From assembly GCA_963921215.1 (NCBI GenBank), contig OY992523.1:16018828-16082827 (forward strand): 64,000 bases of DNA, read 5' to 3'. The translations under genes and the position numbers were made by a program. Origin of the DNA: Scoparia ambigualis. Its lineage: Eukaryota > Arthropoda > Insecta > Lepidoptera > Crambidae. Below, piece by piece: positions 10,933 to 20,461 of the stretch. The notes beneath the pieces were generated by a model, which worked only from the letters and a program-made list of their open reading frames with translations, ran no database searches and was not told the DNA's origin. How positions within the stretch are numbered: position 1 is the first letter of the stretch; each line of letters starts with the position of its first letter.

Positions 10933-11424
10933 TTAAAGAACATAATAGTTATGAGAATACCACATTTTTAGACACAACACATTTTTTAATGCACAAATTT
11001 TTTTATGATGGACACAATTCAAAGTTTTATTTTCCTTTTCACAATAATCATTAAATAACGTTAAAAACTTGGGACAACCTTTTTCTCCTAGTTCTATTAT
11101 TTCACAATCTTGACATAGCTCTCGAATCCACTCAATTTTTTCCAATCCTTTGATTAACACTTTTTTTCCACTTAAATACGGAACAATTAGCCTTCGAAAT
11201 TCATAATAATCGATGAATCCTTCCCTCCAAGTGAGTCCACGATTTTTTTCCAACCATCTTACTTGCTTTTTTTCTTCAACTATGAGTTTTTTAAAAGTAT
11301 AGGGAGGTTTGATTAAGAATGTCTGTGTATGATCTTTAGTTGCTATTGCTAACTCTTTAATAATAAATTTATTTTTAAAATCTTTAAATCCTTGCAAATC
11401 CACGATTATCGTATTACCGTTCAT
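10933..11424 (-). CDS. Polinton-associated 163-residue protein, possible DnaQ/Maelstrom-like nuclease fold
   Basis: Starts at the ATG at 11424, which overlaps the stop of the upstream gene by four bases (ATGA). Visible features are an N-terminal IVDLQGF strand, KELAI, a WLEKNRGLTWREGF block, PYLSGKKVLIKG and a C-terminal CVHH...CALKNV..L..W block. The conserved acidic residues plus the late Cys-His-Cys pattern recall DnaQ-like exonucleases and the Maelstrom E-C-H-C site; that is a resemblance from memory, not a proven homology. The frame is intact. Being last in the structural-gene cluster suggests a role late in the element's life cycle. Confidence 0.6.
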   Translation of the reverse strand: MNGNTIIVDLQGFKDFKNKFIIKELAIATKDHTQTFLIKPPYTFKKLIVEEKKQVRWLEKNRGLTWREGFIDYYEFRRLIVPYLSGKKVLIKGLEKIEWIRELCQDCEIIELGEKGCPKFLTLFNDYCEKENKTLNCVHHKKICALKNVLCLKMWYSHNYYVL

Positions 11425-12626
11425 GATATCTTCTTCACAATATTGCTTAAAGGTTTGTATTCAAATATACAATCGTTCAATATCAGACAATATGCTGCGG
11501 TCTGATCAGGAATCTCTTGATCTGCTTCGATTTCAACTCTCACATCAATTGATCCTTTTAGCGTTTCGTGTTGGCGAGAACAGTCAACAACAAATAAGGG
11601 TGCAATATCTTTGAATTCTTTTGGGCTCATCAACGGTTCTGGCCGACGTCCGTGATAAGAATGTTGGAATCTAGCATACTGTTCATATATTAATGAAAAC
11701 TTATTGTCTGCAAAATTGATATTCAGTCCTTCATAAGGGTAATATGATGAATTTAAAAATACTCTTACATCACGTATTAAGCAATGATCAAACTCTGCCA
11801 ACGACATTACCGCATTATATTTACGGTTCGTTTGTAAAGCGATAATAACAAATCGTGGTTTCTCTATTTGTGACGAAGTTTTAATAGACCAAGTGTATTT
11901 ACGGGTTTTGGGAAGTAATGGATACTCATACAAGTCCCAATTACGAAATGCTACGGTTATAGAACGATCTTTTTCTAAATACTTTAATAGATTTATTCTT
12001 TCACGATCCGACACCTTAATGTGAGGAACTCGCCAAACGATTTTACTTATTACAATATCCTCCACAACTTCACCTGCATTTAATTTTAAAACATTAAGAT
12101 TTGTATTGCTTCTCAAAAGTACTAACTCATGTTTACAGTTCATTACAATTTTGTCATAATCTTCTGCAAAACCTAATATTTTATTCAATGGTATAGATGT
12201 GGAAAATACTCCATTGTTGCCAGTGTTAGTACCTGTAGTAGACCATCCCCAAACTTTTGCACATTTGGACTCATTTTCATTCAACGAAAGATAAGACTTG
12301 ATAGTTGTAGTAATTCCTGCATTTTTAACTTTATCTATTTCTACTCCGTTGAGTTCATATCGGATGTCTTGAAAAAGAAATAACGCTGGGTTATTCACAA
12401 AATGCACACTCGTCGCACTTTCTTTTTCTTTAGTAGTGCTGTTGTATTTGTAAACATCCGCTCTGCCCTCAATATACAAACTGCTGAGTGCAGGCAGAAC
12501 GTATAAATCTTGCCGTATTTCATCGTTCTTGTTCAAACTTGTCACGTATGGTTTGTACGAATGGTACTCAAAACTTTCAATACGGTTATCATATGACGCT
12601 GGTTGACAAATATTTAAAATATTCAT
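11421..12626 (-). CDS. Capsid-like structural protein of the Polinton (putative jelly-roll major capsid protein)
   Basis: 401 residues, intact frame. It is beta-rich with no catalytic motif. It belongs by context to the virion module of Polinton/adinto-like elements: same operon-like block as integrase, PLA2, adenain-like protease and a penton-like protein. A shared element family is also suggested by phrases such as NNPALFLFQDIRYELNGVEID and DNKFSLIYEQYARFQHSY. It is shorter than the usual double-jelly-roll hexon, so it may be a divergent or alternative capsid. Both ends are coupled by ATGA overlaps, with the 48-residue ORF upstream and the 163-residue ORF downstream. Capsid function is inferred. 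Confidence 0.6.
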   Translation of the reverse strand: MNILNICQPASYDNRIESFEYHSYKPYVTSLNKNDEIRQDLYVLPALSSLYIEGRADVYKYNSTTKEKESATSVHFVNNPALFLFQDIRYELNGVEIDKVKNAGITTTIKSYLSLNENESKCAKVWGWSTTGTNTGNNGVFSTSIPLNKILGFAEDYDKIVMNCKHELVLLRSNTNLNVLKLNAGEVVEDIVISKIVWRVPHIKVSDRERINLLKYLEKDRSITVAFRNWDLYEYPLLPKTRKYTWSIKTSSQIEKPRFVIIALQTNRKYNAVMSLAEFDHCLIRDVRVFLNSSYYPYEGLNINFADNKFSLIYEQYARFQHSYHGRRPEPLMSPKEFKDIAPLFVVDCSRQHETLKGSIDVRVEIEADQEIPDQTAAYCLILNDCIFEYKPLSNIVKKIS

Positions 12627-12769
12627 TTTAACAAGCCTATTAATTTAAGGAATTCCTTATTACTTTTAGTTAGCTTCTTTTTTATACAGAGCGTTGTTCC
12701 TTTAGGAGATGACCTCTTAGAACTGACTTGAACAGTAGATGGAGGTAAGTTTATATTAAAATTTATCAT
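12623..12769 (-). CDS. 48-residue basic protein between penton-like and capsid-like genes
   Basis: Short frame starting at ATG 12769 (MINFNINLPPSTV) and ending at TGA 12623. Its start overlaps the stop of the 223-residue gene, and its stop overlaps the start of the 401-residue gene, both as ATGA. It is strongly basic (SSKRSSPKG, IKKKLTKSNK). The double coupling argues that it is a real gene rather than a chance ORF; a small DNA- or capsid-binding protein is possible. No homologue recognised. Confidence 0.6.
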   Translation of the reverse strand: MINFNINLPPSTVQVSSKRSSPKGTTLCIKKKLTKSNKEFLKLIGLLK

Positions 12770-13437
12770 TTTTTTTTTAAATGTAAATACAACTGTACTT
12801 CTTCACCACGCAAATTGATTGGCTTATTTTCAGCGTCTAACAACCTTATATTAATTGCACTTATTGTACTTTGGTTGACTGGAAAATAAATTAATTTTTT
12901 AGGTATTTCAATAATTCTATAACCTGGTGGTACGTTTGGTATAAATTCATAAATTATATGACTTGCTTTTCCGTTCACAAATGATCCGCTGATTACATCG
13001 CATTCGATGCGCACGATAGTTGTTGATAAAATGCTGACAGGATACCGAGAATCAGTATTTATATTAGCCTTTACTGTTTCCATACCAAATCCCAAAATTT
13101 TGCTTAGGGAGTCATTTTTATCGAAGCGAACATCTTCAGTACAATAAATTCTTGTTTTTAATGTATTGTTATTGCAAGTTAATTTTAATACAGCATTCTT
13201 GACGTTACTTTTAAGAAAATCACAAATATCTTGAAGTTCATATGATCCTTCAGGTATTTCAATAACTCCATCTTTACCATAATAAAATTTATTATTTCTT
13301 TCATCAATATTAGGAATGGAGTTAAAAGTAGAAAAATACAAGAGTCCACCCTCATATTCTCCTTGTAATTGTAAAGTAGGGGAGTAGTTTGTTATCAAGG
13401 ATTCTCCTCTACCAGTTATTGACACAGTGAAAGACAT
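12766..13437 (-). CDS. Penton-like minor capsid protein of the Polinton
   Basis: 223 residues with an intact frame from ATG 13437. It is beta-rich. The C-terminal half shows the arrangement seen in Polinton/adintovirus minor capsid proteins: SKILGFGME, VRIECDVISGS, PNVPPGYRIIEIP and a terminal LRGEEVQLYLHLK. It is 34 bp downstream of the protease and overlaps the next ORF by ATGA. Single-jelly-roll vertex function is inferred from family memory and position. Confidence 0.65.
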   Translation of the reverse strand: MSFTVSITGRGESLITNYSPTLQLQGEYEGGLLYFSTFNSIPNIDERNNKFYYGKDGVIEIPEGSYELQDICDFLKSNVKNAVLKLTCNNNTLKTRIYCTEDVRFDKNDSLSKILGFGMETVKANINTDSRYPVSILSTTIVRIECDVISGSFVNGKASHIIYEFIPNVPPGYRIIEIPKKLIYFPVNQSTISAINIRLLDAENKPINLRGEEVQLYLHLKKK

Positions 13438-13471
13438 TTTTGTACTGACAAAGTTTTTTATTTCATACTTA

Positions 13472-13818
13472 TTATAAATGATTTTTCCAAAAGTCTCTTA
13501 AAAATTTTAAACAAAGGTGACCACAGTTTACTGTATCAAATGTTTGATACTGTACATAATTATAGTTCATAGACATGTTTCTTAAGTAATTTATCAATTC
13601 TAATGGTGGCTTTAAATTACCAAAACTATCATAATATTCACAATAGTCATTTTGTTTAACGTAGGCTACCCAATGAGTTCCAGGATTATCAGATCTATCT
13701 AAATTTATTATAGCACACTCTATTTTTCTTGGTTTCAAAGGAATGTCGGTAGCATGTTTTAAAATATCTAAATTAGTGAGAGCTCGTTTAGGTAGCCGAT
13801 GAATTAGTTTTTTGAAGG
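13472..13818 (-). pseudogene. Adenain-like cysteine protease (Ulp1/C48 type), shortened N-terminus
   Basis: Virion-maturation protease. The catalytic elements are present: GTHWVAY (His), YYDSFG (acidic residue) and NCGHLCLKF (Cys). The frame is open upstream to a stop at about 13819 but has no ATG. The sequence between the N-terminal helix (LPKRALTNLDILKHA) and IECAIINLD looks about a dozen residues shorter than the family form, which suggests a small in-frame deletion. The core is intact, but the gene probably is not functional because the start is missing. Confidence 0.75.
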
Positions 13819-14248
13819 ATTAAGGTATAAACCAGCTCCTTTTTTATGAGACTTGATATACAGTCCTTTTCCGAGAGCAACAGCTTCCATCATCTTGTTA
13901 TGTCGTTCAGATTCTTGAAGGTTTTTTTGAGCAACCTTGTAATCATTGACAGCTTTTGCTATACCTGCCGCACCTCAATGCCAAAATGCCTCCCCTTTTC
14001 GGAATAGGAATACATCGCGGCAAGCGCGTACTTTTTTTATTAGTGAATAGTTTTTTTGCAGCAGCATATGCGAAGTTTATAGCGATATGGTTGTCTTTAG
14101 ATTTGATTTTTTTTAACTGATTTTTTATTTTTTTCACCTTTGACATAAACGACCGTACTCCAGAACCAGCTTTAAGTTTTGCTTTCATCGCATTTTTTAC
14201 AATCCATGATGCAACTTTTTCTCCTTTTCCAGCATTCTTTGATTTCAA
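13804..14248 (-). pseudogene. Small basic/hydrophobic virion-like protein, frameshifted
   Basis: The first part (14248-13943) is lysine-rich (KSKNAGKGEKVASW, KKIKNQLKKIKSKD) and ends in a PRCIPIPKRGGILAL block. The continuation lies in another frame (about 13985-13804), reading AAGIAKAVNDYKVAQ and ending GKGLYIKSHKKGAG. The frame change falls where Polinton proteins of this type normally carry a hydrophobic segment, so the copy seems to have lost its membrane-active part. Role by context: minor virion or membrane-interacting protein. Confidence 0.6.
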
Positions 14249-14254
14249 TCTTTT

Positions 14255-14500
14255 CTAAGCCATATTTAAAAGTTCTAAATCTGCTTTATGTCGAATATTC
14301 AAATCGTTGTTATTGTAGGCAATGTCGTGGTGCATACAAGCTTGATCCAACTTATTTACACCCCGATCACCTCTCAGTAAGCGTTTCTGAAGTTTTGTGC
14401 CAGGACCACAAAATTGGTATCCCGGTAGATGTAACTCAAACGGTAGATTATTTATGAGGTTATTAATAATACCACTTCCTTCCTTCATCGATTTTTTCAA
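14255..14500 (-). CDS. Parvovirus-type phospholipase A2 domain protein
   Basis: 81 residues. It carries the secretory-PLA2-like signature used by parvoviral VP1u and several Polinton-like elements: a Ca-binding loop YQFCGPGTKL, LDQACMHHDIAY with the catalytic His-Asp pair, and a downstream ADLELL helix. In viruses this activity breaches endosomal membranes. The frame is intact from an ATG at 14500, between the integrase and the minor virion protein. All catalytic residues are present. Confidence 0.85.
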   Translation of the reverse strand: MKKSMKEGSGIINNLINNLPFELHLPGYQFCGPGTKLQKRLLRGDRGVNKLDQACMHHDIAYNNNDLNIRHKADLELLNMA

Positions 14501-14534
14501 ACTGATTGCATACAGATAGAATGCCTAATTTATA

Positions 14535-15466
14535 TCATAAAACCAATTCATTCTTGTTAATCCAACAATTCTCTTTGTCACTAAGACCCAACAATTTCAC
14601 AAAAAGCTTATTTCCTTTTCTCTTTATTACTTTTTCGATCAAATAAAGATCTGGAAAATTTGTTCTCTGTAATTCATATTCGTAAAAAGATCCCAAGATT
14701 TTCTGTTTATGTGTATCTTCTAAATGATAAGTCGATGGGTTCGTATGATTCACTCTCACTATCCTAAATATTTCTGTGGACCAGTTAGGAGTGTAACCTT
14801 TGTAAAAATCTCCTTGGTATTTACTAACACGCACATGATCACCAATTTGAAATTTCGGTTTCTTATTTATCTTATGTCTTTGTGATTTAATAATATTAGA
14901 TTTAACAACCATCTGGTTTGCTCTATTAACATCAATAGGTTTAAATTTTGTGATACGATGAATAGTATTATTATAACATTGCAACACACGATTCAATTTT
15001 TTTTCAATCCATTGATATCGACCACATAAACTAAATAGTTTGTAAATGTTACATTTCAATGTCCTTATTACTCGTTCTACTATAGATGCTTTTTTTGTAG
15101 AATAACTGGAATAGTGATTAATATTATAATTTCTCATCAATTGTTCAAAGATAACATTGTAAAACTCTTTGCCTTGATCTGTTTGTAAATTTTTAGGTTT
15201 TCGAGATGAATTAGTTAATATATTTTGCATTGCATTCGAAACACAATTCATCGCTTTTGATTTCAGAGAATACACCCACACATACTTTGACAATGCATCA
15301 ATTACTACTAAAATGTACTTGTATCCTTTATTGAAATGTGAATATTTTTGGAAATCTATAAGATCAGCTTGCCATAAATCATCTATTCCTTTTATTATAG
15401 TACATCGACGACTAAAATTCTTTCTTGCCGCTCTGTGGAGTTCGTCAACTATATCCTCAGTTTAGC
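14535..15466 (-). pseudogene. Polinton integrase (rve, DDE) with C-terminal chromodomain-like region, N-terminus lost
   Basis: Retroviral-type integrase. Catalytic residues are seen in WQADLIDF, QTDQGKEF and ASIVERVIRTLK. A GDHVRVSK SH3-like segment follows, then a chromodomain-like tail (YLIEKVIKRKG...GLSDKENCWI). An ATG occurs at 15293, but the coding frame continues upstream to about 15466 and includes the first catalytic Asp. There the satellite array begins and the zinc-binding N-terminus is gone. The remainder is open without stops. Confidence 0.9.
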
Positions 15467-15484
15467 TTTGTCTCATTAGGTAGG

Positions 15485-16680
15485 TTGGTGTTCGGTGTGT
15501 GATCTTACCACGGGCTCGCACCGTCGCCTGATAGGAATCTGTTCGGTGCGTGATCTTACCCACGGGCCGCAGGGAGTTGCTTACCATGGTTTCCCCCAAC
15601 CGAACAGTTAGGAGGTGTTCGGTGTGTGATCTTACCACGGGCTCACACCGTCGCCTGATAGGAATCTGTTTGGTGCGTGATCTTACCCACGGACCGCAGG
15701 GAGTTACTTACCATGGTTTCCCCCAACCAAACAGTTAGGAGGTGTTCGGTGTGTGATCTTACCACGGGCTCGCACCGTCACCTGATAGGAATCTGTTCGG
15801 TGCGTGATCTTACCCACGGGCCGCAGGGAGTTACTTACCATGGTTTCCCCCAACCGAACAGTTAGGAGGTGTTCGGTGTGTGATCTTACCACGGGCTCGC
15901 ACCGTCGCCTGATAGGAATCTGTTCGGTGCGTGATCTTACCCACGTGCCGCAGGGAGTTACTTACCATGGTTTCCCCCAACCGAACAGTTAGGTGTTCGG
16001 TGTGTGATCTTACCACGGGCTCGCACCGTCGCCTGATAGGAATCTGTTCGGTGCGTGATCTTACCCACGGGCCGCAGGGAGTTACTTACCATGGTTTCCC
16101 CCAACCGAACAGTTAGGAGGTGTATGGTGTGTGATCTTACCACGGGCTCGCACCGACACCTGATAGGAACTGTTTGGTGCGTGATCTTACCCACGGGCCG
16201 CAGGGAGTTACTTACCATGGTTTCCCCCAACCGAACAGTTAGGAGGTTTTCGGTGTGTGATCTTACCACGGGCTCGCACCGTCACCTGATAGGAATCTGT
16301 TCGGTGCGTGATCTTACCCACGGGCCGCAGGGAGTTACTTACCATGGTTTCCCCCAACCGAACAGTTAGGAGGTGTTCGGTGTGCGATCTTACCACGGGC
16401 TCGCACCGTCGCCTGATAGGAATCTGTTCGGTGCGTGATCTTACCCACGGGCCGCAGGGAGTTACTTAACATGGTTTCCCCCAACCGAACAGTTAGGAGG
16501 TGTATGGTGTGTGATCTTACCACGGGCTCGCACCGTCACCTGATAGGAATCTGTTCGGTGCGTGATCTTACCCACGGGCCGCAGGGAGTTACTTACCATG
16601 GTTTCCCCCAACCGAACAGTTAGGAGGTGTTCGGTGTGTGATCTTACCACAGGCTTGCACCGTCATCTGATAGGAATCTG
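15485..16680. repeat. Satellite array, 127-bp unit, about 9.4 copies
   Basis: Nine copies of a unit holding two half-repeats, TTCGGTGTGTGATCTTACCA and TTCGGTGCGTGATCTTACCC, plus CCGCAGGGAGTT and ATGGTTTCCCCCAACCGAAC. Unit starts recur every 127 bp, with one 3-bp and one 1-bp deletion. Copies are nearly identical, which implies recent amplification. It directly abuts the truncated integrase. The short ORFs seen in each copy are an effect of repetition. Confidence 0.95.
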
Positions 16681-16698
16681 AAAGGGATCACCAATATG

Positions 16699-16785
16699 AG
16701 TTATTGGGTATTCTACCCCACCGCAGTGAGTGAGGGCTCGGCACGAGCCCGAACGAATGAAGGTGGGGTAGAATGCCCAATAACT
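16699..16785. repeat. Long imperfect hairpin with nested inner hairpin
   Basis: Arms 16699-16722 and 16762-16785 (AGTTATTGGGTATTCTACCC) pair over 24 bp with one mismatch. The loop contains a perfect GGGCTCG/CGAGCCC inner stem (16734-16740 and 16744-16750). It adjoins the satellite end and may be a MITE or transposon terminus. Confidence 0.85.
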
Positions 16786-16934
16786 ACCTACTATTATGGC
16801 AAGCTAAAATATGTTAACAAAATTTATGGATCCGGAGCCACACCCCTACGATGGACCTCGATGAGTTTTCTCATACAACCAACTCTAGTGAATATTGTTT
16901 TGTGCCCTAACGTAGTCATACAGAAAGGTCAATA

Positions 16935-17828
16935 ACCATTTAGACTTCGATAATTTAATGAATATGGATGAAAATATATTTAAATACTGGACAGGTATTA
17001 CCAAAGAAAACTTTTTTCCATTCTAAACCAAATAAGACCAGCATTGACGAGTAAATCTCTACAAACCGCTTTAGGGGCTTATATAATTAAAGCTCGAACT
17101 GAAGACTCCCATAGAAGAATCTCCTCTCTGTTATGTCTGAGTAATTCCTCAATAACACGTTTACTCAATGCGGCTAGAGAGGTAATGATTAATGCATTTG
17201 TGCCTCTCCACTTGGGTATAAACCACCTTACAAGAGAGGATTTAATAAATTGGAATTTAATCATACCAGAGGGTTTATTCGGCAACAGAGAGGAGAGAGT
17301 ACCGATAGTAATTTGCGAAGGTACATATATACAGCGTGTTTCTTGTAAGGTGTCAAGCCGATGTATGGTAATAGGGAACTACCATACCTATCCATTGGAC
17401 CCTCATGTATGTTTTACGATTTTTTGTAGTTTTCGAGTTATAATTTTTTTTTCGTTATTTTATGATTCATCGACTAGACGGCTCTAAAAAAATTATATCA
17501 TTTTTTTGGGTCGACTTTTCGTTGATGTTTTTTATGAGCAAAAAAATCTCCTTCCTAACTTTAACCTATAGTACTAAAATTTTGATCCTAACATTAAAAA
17601 TTGGGTTAATCAGAACAGAATGGATTTTAAATTGTTCCGCCACGAATATTTTAACCTGGCTGCCACCCATCTGATGGATGACCTGCGGATTTGTGCTAGC
17701 ATTATCAATGTATTTTATCCTGTAATAGAAAATAGGCCCGATGCACAAATAATTTTAAATAGGGCCATTGAAAAAAAAAGAATTTTGAAATTGAAATCAA
17801 AACAAATTCAGTGCCAAAGGCGAGAGTA
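16935..17828 (+). pseudogene. DDE_Tnp_4-type transposase fragment, decayed
   Basis: Pieces in several frames: MDENIFKYWTGI (about 16960), a HTH-bearing stretch at 17044-17390 (RISSLLCLSNSSITRLLNAA, GLFGN, PIVICEGTYI) where the first catalytic residue is E instead of the expected D, and MDFKLFRHEYFN...DDLRICASIINVF at 17620-17829. The same order appears in the better copy at 49.8-52.2 kb. The middle is replaced by unrelated AT-rich DNA. Confidence 0.75.
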
Positions 17829-18080
17829 ATATCAAGTGCAAGCCTTACTCTTAACATTACCAACTACTTCGTGCGACAGCCTAAAAATGTACTAAAAGAT
17901 CTCGTATCACAGTAATGTAGTTTGTAAGAAATAGCTACGTAGGATTCGTAGTCTGTGGCAGAGAGTTGCATTACAAAGAGTCCAATTTGGAGATAGCATG
18001 GCCAGTCAGCGCGTGGATGAGTTTTGGCGCCATATCCTAGCTCCTAGCATGGGAGATGTTGAGTGAGTCAATGATGTTAC

Positions 18081-18375
18081 AATAAAAAGAGGTAGATGCG
18101 TTACTTGTGCCAAAAACTGGCAACAGAAAACTTTGCTAATTGGCTTACCTTAGCATAGTCTCAGAAAAGCGTTGACATGTGTTCTGTGGACAGCGGTCTG
18201 TGGTAGACAGTGTCAGTATATTCGTTTCCGTAAATTAGTTTAAAAATGCCGTCCTGTGTAATACGACACTGTAGAAACAACACAATTAAGACTCATGGGA
18301 TGTTAACATCGTAAAGCTTTGGTCCATTATTGACATTACATTAGTACTGACATAACCTATCTACCTCTTTTTATT
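18081..18375. repeat. 295-bp segment bounded by a 17-bp inverted repeat, possible MITE
   Basis: AATAAAAAGAGGTAGAT at 18081-18097 is repeated as its perfect reverse complement at 18359-18375. No target duplication is evident. Inside, a short frame at about 18247 (MPSCVIRHC) resembles the start of a THAP zinc-finger domain but stops soon after. Confidence 0.5.
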
Positions 18376-18478
18376 CTAATATGTGGAAAACTGTAAAGCT
18401 ACCTAGTTTTAACCGTTAATTAATAATAAACAGAGAACACAACAGCTGTTATTACTTTTATATTTTTCAGTATTGGCA

Positions 18479-18817
18479 TGAACTAAAATACCGGAGCCGA
18501 AAGCAAGATACTGATATCCGGCAACATGCCTGTGGGACGGGCGGTGATCTAGCAAAAAAACCACTCTCAATTATAAAAAGCCGGATACTAGTAATACTGG
18601 GGGATTCCCATAATGTAAGTAAAAGAAACAAAAAATAAATGTATTTTAAATAACAGTATGGTATTAAATAGAGGTTTTTGTGATGTATGTATCATTGTCA
18701 CATTCCAGCTATTCCTTGTTGCTATCACCATGGATCTCATTATTTTCTGTTTTTACAGCTCCCACAAGCTGTAACTGCAGTGCAGAACCCTCCAACGGTA
18801 GAATCTGCACACCATGT
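18479..18817 (+). pseudogene. Harbinger Myb/SANT-like accessory protein, two exons
   Basis: Exon about 18471-18618 follows a TTTTTCAG acceptor and ends in a GTAAGT donor. It reads YWHELKYRSRKQDTDIRQHA, then GTGG and a RILVILG segment, the signature of the Myb-like proteins that accompany PIF/Harbinger transposases. A second small exon (18761-18817, reading LPQAVTAVQNPP) also has consensus borders. The N-terminal helices are missing. Later exons may lie at 22.1 and 23.6 kb. Confidence 0.6.
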
Positions 18818-18875
18818 AAGTAAAAGAAATATAACTAAATGTACCTATACTATTATAAAGCTGAAAAGGAGATAG

Positions 18876-19700
18876 GGCAGCTTGTATGGACGCTTGGGCC
18901 ATTATATTAAATTGTGTTACAAACATAACAATTACTGCACTTTGAAGGGAATGATGTTAGCATTACAGATGTATCATTATTTTGCATGTACAACTCCGCA
19001 GATTAGAGTTATAGAGGATTTACGTGAGTTACTTGCCTCAATGTCTTGTTCTGCTATTACACTATTTCTTAGTTATTTGTGTAGTTACAAGGGTTTGAAG
19101 CTTATTTTTTATTGATCTAATTTAAATTCAGTATTCAGGGGTATAATTTAACATAAAATGTTGTGAGAAAATAACTATTTAGAAAGAAAAGCTTGCCAAA
19201 ATATTCTACAATGCATGGAGCAAAGAGAATGAATGAATGGATGACAATCGTATTGACAAATGACATAATTAAGATCTGACATGACATTCAATAATCGTTT
19301 TTAAAAATCGATTAAAATTAATATTTTACTTTTCTTTTTGTATGTTTTATTATAAGGATTGTTAATTCAGATAGTCTACAAAATACAAGAACTAACGTAA
19401 TGGTATATTAATTATTTTAAATTAAATACTGTTTCAATAAGTATTCGCAGTTACACAAAAGTATATCGAATTCGATAAATCGATTTGTTACTGACTAGAT
19501 GTGTGTTTACAAAGTATGTTTAAGTGTTATTTTCAAAAATCCGTTTTTTTTGTTTATCTTGGGTTTGCGGAGTGTTACTGGATTGTTGTTGGATTTTGTA
19601 ACTGAATGAGACTTTGAATAGATTGGATCCTTAACTAATACATAGTTTTTTTTTCCAGAATTTAAACTATTATTTGTCTCATGTCTCAGATGGTTTGAAA
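18876..19700. other. AT-rich non-coding stretch
   Basis: Only short frames without recognisable content. It is probably Harbinger intron or degraded transposon sequence. Confidence 0.4.
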
Positions 19701-20290
19701 AAACTTAAAGCGCGATCTATCTAGCCTTGAGAGGAAACACTGCGTCGGCGTGGCGTTCGGGATTCTCATGCGGGGCGCGGGGAGCGGCGTTTCGTGGTCC
19801 CCTGTTTCCTCCTTCAGGGGTGGAAACAGGGGACCACGAAATATTTTATTTGAGCGTCGGTTGGGGGAGGAGGTTTTCTGTGTCTGTATGTTTGATTTTT
19901 TTTTTAAACGAGTTACTTAATGTTTCTGAAGACGCCTTAAAACGAAGTGATTTCGCTTAATTTTGAAGGCTCCTGGTTATTAAATAAATGACTTAATGCT
20001 AAGGAATCAAGCATACGGACGTGAAGGGTCTCTTTCTTTAACCGTGACTGAAGGGGTGGTGGGGGTTGGTCCGGTTTTGGAAGGGGGCTGCGGGGCGTCG
20101 TTTTTCTGTGTTTTGTGTGGGAGTTTTGGGTGCCGCGTCGGCGTGGTGTTTCCTCTTAACTCGTAATCCCTACGCGCGCGCGTAAACCCTGCGCTCCTGA
20201 CGAACGTCAAATCGATATCGAGTCGGCTGTGCTTATCGGAATATGAACGCTCGGGTCACGAGATAGGTTTCAGTTTTGCGTGGGGGTCGT
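19701..20290. other. GC-rich insertion of unknown type with perfect 20-bp hairpin
   Basis: The composition changes sharply to GC-rich. It contains the perfect stem TTTCGTGGTCCCCTGTTTCC (19790-19809) with its complement at 19822-19841. The ORFs through it show low-complexity G/R/S residues only, so I call no gene. Confidence 0.5.
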
Positions 20291-20461
20291 TGGAGGGTGA
20301 ACCTTCTGTACGGTAGTAGTATTAGTTATTCTATGCTTGTACCAAGACGAAAAACGAAACAATTTTAAAACACACAAGTTTATGTTTATTAATTTTTGAC
20401 GTTTTTTTATGCTTAAGTTTTTATAAAAAAAGATATTTGAATGATTAAAAATGTCAACCTT

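Noticed and set aside
15550..16650. Many overlapping 61-104-residue ORFs on both strands
   Set aside because: They recur with the 127-bp satellite unit in opposite strands and are a product of repetition, not genes.
15485..16680. CRISPR-like regular repeat
   Set aside because: The units are contiguous 127-bp copies without unique spacers, in a eukaryotic context; it is a satellite.
18247..18310. THAP-domain gene start (MPSCVIRHC)
   Set aside because: The frame stops after about 22 codons and no downstream exon completing the zinc site was found.
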